A stretch of DNA of 64,000 nt, from the NCBI RefSeq assembly GCF_015706575.1, contig NW_024037063.1, forward strand, positions 13,640,927 through 13,704,926, written 5' to 3'. Position numbers and translations under genes: made by a program. Origin of the DNA: Patiria miniata. Taxonomy: Eukaryota > Echinodermata > Asteroidea > Valvatida > Asterinidae. Shown in pieces: positions 56,301-64,000 of this stretch. Under the pieces are notes generated by a model. It made no database searches. It was not told the origin of the DNA and worked only from the letters and a program-made list of their open reading frames with translations. Every line of letters begins with the position of its first letter. Within the stretch, counting starts at the first letter, position 1.

Positions 56301-59300
56301 ATTTTGTAATTTGATGTCAGCTTTGCTTCAGAGAATTAAAATAATATCCTGCTTCCTTTTTTGAAATGCAGTGTTTGTTTGTCGGTCTGCAAAGGATATT
56401 GAGTTTCCAGATTATGACTACCATTTAGCTAGCCCCATAAATGTGGCCAATTTACTGGACTACCTCCGTAAACATAGGCCACACATCCACATATACAAAA
56501 ACGTGTTGCACTTTGCCAAATTTTGATTTTCACATTAGGCTTAGTTTGTAGGGTTTTTTTTTGCTTTAGAAGCATACTCGCCCTAATCAGAAAGTGCTGC
56601 CTTTTTCAGATGTCCAATTTTTGTGAAATTTCATGTTGAAATTTTGATACGCAAACATGTGCAAATGAATCTGGAAATGTCACAAAAAATAGACATCTGA
56701 AAAAGGCAGCACTTTCTGATTAGCCTATAAAGAGGGTGAGTATGCTTCTAAAGCAAAGAAACCCTACAAACTAAGCCTAAATGTGAAAATCAAAATTTGG
56801 CAAAGTGCGACACGTTTTTGTACATGTACAGTATGATGTGTGGCCTATGTTTACGGAGGTAGTCCAGTAAATAGGTCACATTTATGGGGCTAAGCAATAC
56901 CCTGCTTTAATCTGTACATTTGCACGAATCGTGAGATTTATACCAGATTTCTTGCAGTGTGTATAATTTTGTACAATCAATTAGGTTACAGTGACAGATG
57001 TCCTCGTGTCCATCTACATGTACATGTACATGTACATGTTTCACAGTTCACCAGGGGGTCTGTGCTCAAGTGTATTTGAATAGTGTGGCATACAATAGGA
57101 TGACCATAGGCCTAATGTAGCAGTGGTATGTGGGCAGATGGGTTAATGCACCTTACACTGTACACTGTTCTATTTGGTCATATGAATATTCACAGAAGTG
57201 CTTTTGTTATTTGTGAATGAGTCATTACATAGAAGTATGCATAATTCCCTGTACATGTGTGCAATGCATTGTACATTGTATGCTGGTATGGGGTAATGTG
57301 TGAGGTTTCACTCCAGGCATTCAATATACTGGTATTGCATGTCACCCTAAGACTTGCTGTACTGGTACATGTACATGCATGTTCATCGAGGCTGAAGAAA
57401 CAAATAATGTCTTCTTTGTAAATTTATGTCGGTAGATAGATAATGATTTGTAGTGTAATTCCGCATCATGCATGTCATGTGTAAGGATTTACACATGTAC
57501 AGCACACGTACGGTACTCACGATATCTACATAGCTCCAAAATCCTTTCAAATTACGCTAAATGACCAAAAAATGGCATTCTTAGACATCAGTTTTTATAG
57601 GCTGAAAGGTCAATAGTAAAAAATATGTATACAGTATATTTAATTTCTTAACAAGGCAAAATTACTTGCGAAATAAATTTGAAAGAGTTTGTGTTATACG
57701 AAATGTGAAAATCTAAGAATCAGTCTTTCTGGATTCTGTTTCGTTCAGCAGAGCCAATATCTGACAGCGAAATAAAAAAAAAAACCTTAGAAAAATATTT
57801 GCACTAGTCACCGATACATGCTCTACTTGCTGTCATGCGAATACACATTAATCACACAATACACTGCCGGGTACCGTACATGTTGTTGACCATTTACAAT
57901 CACTGCATAATAAATGCTTGAGTGAATATGAAGAGTGGACAAAAGTTCATTCATGCAGATCTTTTCTCTGTCATACATCATGTACACAAGAACATTAAGG
58001 GCATGGCTGGAATTTTTACGTTTTTAACTTGAACACTTGATACAGTTTTCAAGTCTTTGCATTATCTGAAATATACACAAACCCAAGAATTCACAAAGGA
58101 CACAATTTGTCCACACAAGCAAGAGGCAAACATACCGGTACATGTAATTCTCAATTTCAAACAGTTCAATTGCCCCCCCCCCCCAACATAAAATCTCAGC
58201 TTCACTTTTTATTATGGTAACAATTTGGCACAGTATCACTAATTTAATTAACTTACATTCATTCGTAAAAGTTACAGATTCATATTTATAAATATAAATA
58301 AATTGATTGAAATTTGACACTGCAAAAATTAATGGTCTGTACACAATTCACATGGACTCACTGGTCAACAAACACCCATGGTCATTAGTGGTCGCACTGC
58401 AGGCTGACCATATTTATTAATAACCTGTGCATATGAAGTGACCGCTATACATGTATGTATTGATTGTTGTATTCACACTGCACGGCTATCGATTTCATGT
58501 CCAGTATATTTGCGTAACCAGCCTTTGTTTGCAACGACGTTGTTTGTAATGATGTTTGAATTAATTTTTTAATATATTTTCTAACCTTTTTTGCAATCAT
58601 GTAATGAACACACTGTACAGACACATTGGAGGGAGAGAAAGCTGTTGGAAACACCAATATCAGGGCAGTTCTAGAGCAAAAGCTTGACGCTAAAACTGGG
58701 GAACAAAAGTTGTGCACATGCAGTTTTAAGTTTTTCTTCCTACAAAATGTCCATGGGAAAAAAATGGTGCAGACCGTGCAGGGAAAGTAGTCCGAGTATC
58801 ACCCGTTATCCACGGAACCAAGTCTCCTGTATAACGTCTGATATGTCAAGACATGCAGATTTATGCGATTCGTGCCTCAGTCAATCGGAGTTGACTTTAT
58901 TAAATCGTGAGGTAATTTCATTCCCAAATCAGGACTAAACTTGTGATTGGTGGATTCGAATGCAGTGTTTTGTAATACAACAGCCGGGTGTGAATGGCGT
59001 AACATAATACAGAGCGCATGACCACAGCCTTTGTTGTGTCTAGGGAATTTTTTTTTTATCCATGTCTATGACGCGACAACGGTGAAAGACCGAAGACCCG
59101 ATATAGAAAGCGCCCGCTGATTGGTAAAAATCTAGAGGTCAAGATGCGGTTGTCTTGCATAATTAATCAGCGAATCTGCTGACTACAGGGAAAGGGGCAG
59201 TGTTGGCAATTTTGTTCCTCTAAATGTAGCATTAACATTTTACCAGAAAACGGCAACTGCCATGATTCTGCAGTGCCCCATAAGTATGCTATGATGATTG

Positions 59301-62300
59301 TGTTACATGTGAATGAATTCATACATGTGTGAAATGTAACACCCTCCTGCAGATGGTCAGAGCATACTGACCGGAACGTCGAGTTTTTACCGCTGGTTCT
59401 TTTCAGAACCATTCTCTTAGTTTGGAAATTATTCGCACATGGTGTTTCTGCAAACCTTTCATTATTTAGTATCTCCACCGATGCAAAGCCTCAAATCTTA
59501 TTTACCTCCAAGAGTGATTTACAACAGCAAACTACCTACAGTACCTAACAAATAACAAAATCATTTCGAAGTCATCTTTAAAGATTGATATTCGACTGGC
59601 AACTTAAAAAAAATCAGAGGTAAGGCCAAAAAAAAAAATAAGTCGGTCTCTGGTCAGCGCGCGCGTCGATTTTAATCATGCGCATCGATCTTTTTTTTCT
59701 CCAAAATGTTCCGCGGTAGCTCCAACAGCGCCCTCTATTTCTGCACCTCCTCAATTTTTTTTTACCAAAGAGCACCAAGGAATGGGAAATCGCACCAAGG
59801 CAAATGATCGAAAGCACCAAGACAAATTATGGAGGACACCAATGTACATGAGGACACCAAAAAAGCAAAAATAGTGCCCCACCTTGTCTGTACAATCCAA
59901 GCTTGAAGAAAGAAGAAAAAAGCAACAAAAAAAAAAGCCGCGTGGCCGCGTCAATTCCGGAACTTTGGTCTGACCAGAGACCAAATATTTTTTTTTTGGC
60001 CTAACAGGGACAGGAAAATGTCACATTTTAGGATCCTACATGTTCTTACATGTACCCCCGTGTACTAAGATACCCGGTACATTGTACATTATAATGTTCA
60101 GAATATGTGAACTAATTCTCTGCGACATGTACATTTGTATATATTTCTACGTGTTTCTGAAGTTGAAGCGAAAACCATCCCATCCAGAAGTCATCTGAGG
60201 AAGACACGTCCTCTTCCCCCCTGGCCATGCTGGCCAGTCTAGATATGAGTCATCCCCGTTAACCTTTCATTTCACCTTCCCACGTTTCACACAGTGATCC
60301 TATTTATACACTGTCTGTAATTTCCTTTGCTAGGGGATATAGAGGGAGAGAGCTATCTCTCTGACAGAAGCACGTGGGAGGGATTGATATTAGTTACAGG
60401 CTATTTAATGCATTTAATGAATGTTCTCTTGGATAAAACGGATACTAGGTAATCATGTGTACATGTATGTAAATTATGTGTACATGATGTATGTACTCGC
60501 ATATGTACCTGTACATGTACATCCATGCATGTACATGTACGTTTGTTTATGGAGTAAATTGAGGATTTTCTTTTGTTCCTCTTCCCTTTTCCTTTGTTTG
60601 TACTTTAACTTTTTTGCAACAGCTCTCATTGGTTTTGTACACGTTTTCTAATCGAGGTCGTCCTCGATTTGGTTCCCGTCCTCGATTCACCGATGATGTT
60701 GCACATGTGCGTCCTTGAGTTACACAATAAGCAAACGCATCGGTTCACATGTGTACATCAATTCAACATGTACGGTACCTCCATGCACATGCACACCATG
60801 TACATGTGTACATGTACATGTAAAATACACATGCTATACACGTTTGTACAGAGGATGAAATTAAATATGTACAGTCAGACATCGGACATTTTGACAGTTT
60901 ACATGTATCGGTATGTGTCTGGAAAAAAGGGGAAGTGCATGATAAATTTGTTAAAAACAAGTGAACCTGTATCTTAAACTGACAACCAGTTTTTCTTGGC
61001 AGATCTAGGTTTTTCGTATTTCCTAATCATTTGTTTGGAATATAATAATCATACTGCTATGTATACTAGTAGACAGCTGATGTAAATGTGTAGAACCCTC
61101 CTATGGAAACATGCATTGTCAGCCTGGTTATAACTTGGGTCAATATTGGTCAAGACCCCCATTGGTTTGTACACAGTAGGCCAGGAGGTGAGGAAGAACA
61201 TTTTGACCATTGGTGACCTCTTAAGCAAGAGGAGGGTCCCCCCTAGGGCACAGATAAAAAAAAACGTACAATAGCAGAAGATCATAAAAATACAAGTGGC
61301 AATTCATTTCATGTAGATATTTTGTACATTTTTAACCTGTGTACACATTTACACAAGTAAACATGTTTATGGCTATTTTTTTATAAACTTGAATTCTTTA
61401 ATATATATTTTTTTACCTTGATTTTTGTGTTCCTACGTAATCCTTTTAAGATTTCATGAATTCCTTTTAAGTTTTGTGGATGTAACAGAAACTTGTGTAA
61501 ATGGGTTAAAATTTGACCTGATTGAAAAAAAGTCATTCTTTCTCTAAAGTTAACTTGCTGTTGTTAATATTTTAAAGCCAAATCCTTTCAAAATATATTT
61601 ATATACAGTCGAGTCTCATTATAACAAACTCATTCGGACCTAGCCATATTGTTTGTTATATCAGAATTTTGTATTATTAAGAGGAACATCAGTCCCATTC
61701 ATTGTGCACATAAATGCACAGTCGGGACTAAGGCTTTATGTTTGTTATAACCAGAATTTTGTATTAACAGAGTTTGTACTAACGAGAGTCGACTGTATTT
61801 TTTTACTCCCTTGTCACCACAGGCGTTGGATCAGCACCAACTCCACCAGAAGAAGCACACCATCCAGGAAGTCCATCGGGAAGAGAACCTCCTCAAGGAG
61901 ACGGCCACGCGAGAAGCTGACCTCGTTGAGCGCATCACGGAGCTAGAGTCCGAGACCAAGAACTACCGTCAGGAGCTGACCCACACCAAGATTGAGAATG
62001 AGAGGCTGCACGCCCGGCACGTAGAGCTGGTGGTCCAGAATGAGAAGCTGGACGCACTCCGGAAGACGCTCAAGGATGAGGCCCGGGACATCAAGTTCCG
62101 GGAGACCAGGCTCCTGCAGGACTACAGCGAGCTGGAAGAGGAGAATATCGCTATGCAAAAGCAGGTAAGGAGATTATAAAACAGGGAAAAGAAAAAAGTC
62201 CAAAGAATTGGAGCTTGGTGTTAAATTCTTCCAACATGATCAAGTCTTTTTGTCCACCAATAATGGTCTTTCTCTCTCGTTGGCAAAATCAACAACTCTT

Positions 62301-64000
62301 GGTTTGGCTATATTCTGTCCCAGTAAATTAAAGGTCATAGTTTCCCATGCAAGACGATTACTCTTTCTTAACCCTCCTGCTGTTTGAACAGTCACAGACA
62401 GTTAAAAAAAAACCTGATCCTCTTCCCCCGCCATGCCTTTTACACAGGCTAGTCAATAATAGTCAGATTCTATTCAAAGCAAGTGCTCTATAATAGTCAG
62501 ATTCTATTCAAAGCAAGTGCTCTATAATAGTCAGATTCTATTCAAAGCAAGTGCTCTATAATAGTCAGATTATATTCAAAGCAAGTGCTCTATAATAGTC
62601 AGATTATATTCAAAGCAAGTGCTCTATAATAGTCAGATTATATTCAAAGCAAGTGCTCTATAATAGTCAGATTATATTCAAAGCAAGTGCTCTATAATAG
62701 TCAGATTATATTTAAAGCAAGTGCTCTATAATAGTCAGATTATATTCAAAGCAAGTGCTCTATAATAGTCAGATTATATTCAAAGCAAGTGCTCTATAAT
62801 AGTCAGATTATATTCAAAGCAAGTGCTCTATAATAGTCAGATTATATTCAAAGCAAGTGCTCTATAATAGTCAGATTATATTCAAAGCAAGTGCTCTATA
62901 ATAGTCAGATTATATTTAAAGCAAGTGCTCTATAATAGTCAGATTATATTTAAAGCAAGTGTTCTATAATAGTCAGATTATATTCAAAGCAAGTGCTCTA
63001 TAATAGTCAGATTATATTTAAAGCAAGTGCTCTATAATAGTCAGATTATATTTAAAGCAAGTGCTCTGATTAGTCAAATTCAGTTATCAGACAAAATCAG
63101 GCAGGAAGTAGGCATAGTTGGCTTATCAATCATCTGCAGTCAAAGCAAAGCTGTATCAAGTTTCATGAGTAGTCACAGCCAGTCAATCCTGCTTTACGTA
63201 GGCTGGGAGCTCTGAACTGTTGAAAACAGTCACTTGATTGATTTCGACTGAAAGGACAGCTTGGTACAGAATGTATGTTTGCATAGGAGGGTTGTGAAAC
63301 CTGGCACTTATTATGTTTAAGTCTGCTGCTAAATCATTTTCAGGACAAATAATTGTTTATTGTTGATACCATAAAGAACAGACCAAAGCTTACCTTATTC
63401 ATTCTCCACTATTCCAAATTTGGATTGTGGCTTGCCGAAACACTTTTATTCTGAGATTGTCACAATGGATCTGTTTTGCAGATGTCAATGTTGAAGTCGT
63501 CAGTGGTTGAGTACGAAGCCATGAAGCACGAGAACCGTCGTCTGACTGAGGAGACTCAGTATCTGAACACACACATTGAGGACCTGATCCGTCTCAGAGA
63601 GATTGCCGACAAGCAGATCGAGGAGACACTCCAAGCCCTGGAAGCCGAGCGGGAACAGAAGCACTACCTCAAGAAGCAGCTGGATCAGGCCATGATCATG
63701 GAGATGGAAGCCTTCAACAATGACCTCATGAACAGCTCGGGACTCTTAGCTGATGACGACGACTCAGACACGGAGTCTCAGTCGCCAGATCATCCCATCC
63801 TGCGCAGGATGGAGTACGAATTCCAGTCCGCCAATGGCACAAACGGCCTGCACCAACCTGGCCAGTCAGCATGCACAGGGTCCGATCTCTTCAGCGAAAT
63901 GCAGTTCACGGAGGTCCAGAAACTGGAGGAACAGCTGGCCCAGCTCCAGACCGAGAAAACTCAACTCTCACAAAATCTAGAACAGACCATGGGGGCCCTG
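53389..64000 (+). CDS. BICD: Bicaudal D homolog, dynein activating adaptor, 3' end outside window
   Basis: BICD proteins are elongated coiled-coil adaptors linking cargo to dynein-dynactin. Three exons are seen: 53389-53604 (72 codons), 61823-62164 (114) and 63482 to the window edge (173 codons so far). All are phase 0 with GT/AG borders. The 359 residues include the CC1-box region [20 protein letters not shown] (AAEYG at 35-39), which binds dynein light intermediate chain. They also include [20 protein letters not shown], near-identical to vertebrate BICD, and heptad-rich coiled coil throughout. An acidic DDDDSDTE linker precedes a DLFSEM segment (LFSE 322-325), a candidate dynactin pointed-end (Spindly-type) motif. 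Vertebrates have BICD1 and BICD2; invertebrates usually have one gene, so no number is assigned. Intron 1 is 8.2 kb. Cargo-binding and C-terminal coils lie beyond the window. Confidence 0.97.
53605..54935. other. BICD intron 1, first part
   Basis: AT-rich unique-looking sequence. No exon, RNA gene or clear repeat was recognised. Confidence 0.4.
54936..55403. mobile_element. GTTGCAAC...GACGCCAC MITE, copy 6, interrupted
   Basis: The left end is GGAAAGAATGTTGCAACCGG and the right end is GCAATGTTCTTTCC. The usual phrase TGATAAGACATGAATCTGGG is split after TGATAA by the element at 55017-55266. Confidence 0.85.
55017..55266. mobile_element. Harbinger-type MITE nested in copy 6, TAA duplication
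   Basis: GGCCCAAAAAAAAAAAGTTC opens and TTTTTTTTGGGGG...GGCC closes. TAA flanks it at 55014-55016 and 55267-55269. Removing it restores the host MITE exactly as in its sister copies, which proves the 3-bp duplication. The interior (CCCTACCTACCC, GACAGCCCCTACCC) is the reverse of 18125-18393. Confidence 0.88.
56020..56095 (+). pseudogene. U4 snRNA-like fragment (5' domain)
   Basis: The phrase GCCCAGTAATGGCAGTATCA (56020 onward) matches the U4 start GCGCAGTGGCAGTATC with an insertion. GTGAGAAAGCCTCAC stands where the 5' stem-loop lies, and ATTGCTAATTG (56066-56076) is the conserved U4 stem I region. I see no Sm site or 3' stem-loop downstream. It is most likely a truncated U4 retropseudogene in BICD intron 1. 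Confidence 0.6.
56430..56892. mobile_element. Foldback element with about 200-bp arms in BICD intron 1
   Basis: The ends are TAGCCCCATAAATGTGGCC and CACATTTATGGGGCTA. The arms pair over about 200 bp: TTTACTGGACTACCTCCGTA at left versus TACGGAGGTAGTCCAGTAAA at right, and AGAAAGTGCTGCCTTTTTCA with its complement. There are small indels and a loop of about 50 nt. AGC on both sides could be a 3-bp duplication. Confidence 0.87.
56999..57041 (+). repeat. ATGTAC simple repeat
   Basis: A run of ACATGTACATGT units is self-complementary. Similar shorter runs occur at 8463-8481, 57364-57376, 60500-60541 and 60800-60822, so BICD intron 1 is enriched for this unit. Confidence 0.75.
57042..59623. other. 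BICD intron 1, middle part
   Basis: No exon or named RNA was recognised. It is AT-rich, with scattered GTAC-rich phrases and a C-run near 58170. Confidence 0.4.
59624..60001. mobile_element. Harbinger-type MITE with TAA duplication
   Basis: TAA lies at 59621-59623 and 60002-60004. The ends are GGCCAAAAAAAAAAATAAGT and the complement ending TTTTTTTTTTGGCC. GGTCTCTGGTCAG near the left pairs with CTGACCAGAGACC near the right. It contains CGCGCGCGTCG, like 7379-7742, and a GCGCCCTCT motif at 59728. Confidence 0.87.
60005..61822. other. BICD intron 1, last part
   Basis: No exon was recognised before the acceptor at 61822. Around 61605-61797 an inverted pair, CAGTCGAGTCTCATTATAAC and GTACTAACGAGAGTCGACTG, with repeated TTTGTTATA...CAGAATTTTGTATTA, marks a small MITE. 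Confidence 0.5.
62368..63293. mobile_element. TTAACCCTCCT MITE containing a 34-bp tandem array
   Basis: It begins TTAACCCTCCTGCTGTTTGA and ends GCATAGGAGGGTT. It is the same element as 22130-22483. Its middle segment has expanded into the array at 62456-63068. It is in BICD intron 2. Confidence 0.87.
62456..63068 (+). repeat. 34-bp tandem array, about 18 copies
   Basis: The unit CTATAATAGTCAGATTATAT then TCAAAGCAAGTGCT repeats head to tail with no spacers. The first copies have ATTCTATTC instead of ATTATATTC, and some later copies have TTTAAAGC, so there is a directional sequence gradient. The seed sequence (TAGTCA...AGTCAGA..AT....AAGCAAGCACT) exists once in the sister element at 22130-22483. 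Confidence 0.95.

Noticed and set aside
62456..63068. CRISPR-like regular repeat
   Set aside because: Units abut with no spacers and lie in a MITE in an animal intron, so this is a tandem satellite and not a CRISPR array.

Overview
This window is eukaryotic nuclear DNA from an animal. Its genes are split by GT/AG introns, intergenic DNA is AT-rich, and a large share is short non-autonomous DNA transposons, foldback elements, tRNA-derived SINE fragments and minisatellites. Protein similarity (from memory) is highest to deuterostome families. The gene set and the repeat style, including elements ending in CAATTTCATAGAGCTGCTTAAGCA-type sequence, suggest a marine invertebrate deuterostome, most likely an echinoderm. 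That placement is inference.

Six protein genes can be supported. PSMA5 (+, 1574-7131, exon 1 lies upstream of the window) encodes the 20S proteasome alpha-5 subunit. MEIG1 (-, 12080-10653) is a small two-coding-exon ciliary/spermatogenesis gene that is easily missed because no single reading frame shows it. NAMPT (+, 20740-31093, nine coding exons) encodes nicotinamide phosphoribosyltransferase. EMC3 (+, 39848-47911, seven exons) encodes an ER membrane protein complex insertase subunit. TRMT10C (+, 50057-51580, one coding exon) encodes the mitochondrial RNase P / tRNA m1R9 methyltransferase subunit. BICD (+, 53389 to beyond 64000) encodes the Bicaudal-D dynein adaptor. PSMA5 and MEIG1 are convergent; MEIG1 and NAMPT are divergent. 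All splice junctions listed here keep frame and follow GT/AG. The genes are housekeeping or ciliary functions without an evident shared pathway.

The rest is largely repeats. Several groups share termini: Harbinger-type elements with TAA/TTA target duplications (18125, 38059, 55017, 59624, probably 7379); foldback elements with 9- and 11-bp target duplications (12320, 13591, 40237); a six-member family ending in GCAACCTGACGCCACTT; a family starting TTAAAGGGAAT; nested CAATTTCATA elements at 15.9-16.7 kb; a pair of 710-bp elements at 15186 and 36503; and a palindrome-rich element at 41106 with a 6-bp duplication. At least two minisatellites grew from inside such elements: the inverted pair flanking NAMPT exon 6, and an about 18-copy 34-bp array in BICD intron 2. 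A U4-snRNA-like fragment sits in BICD intron 1.

In the clearest gene-linked oddities, two inverted, mutually complementary minisatellites bracket NAMPT exon 6; a TATA box and a small in-frame candidate exon lie 3.2 kb upstream of the NAMPT start; and the 9-mer AGAGGGCGC, resembling a CTCF core, recurs nine times.
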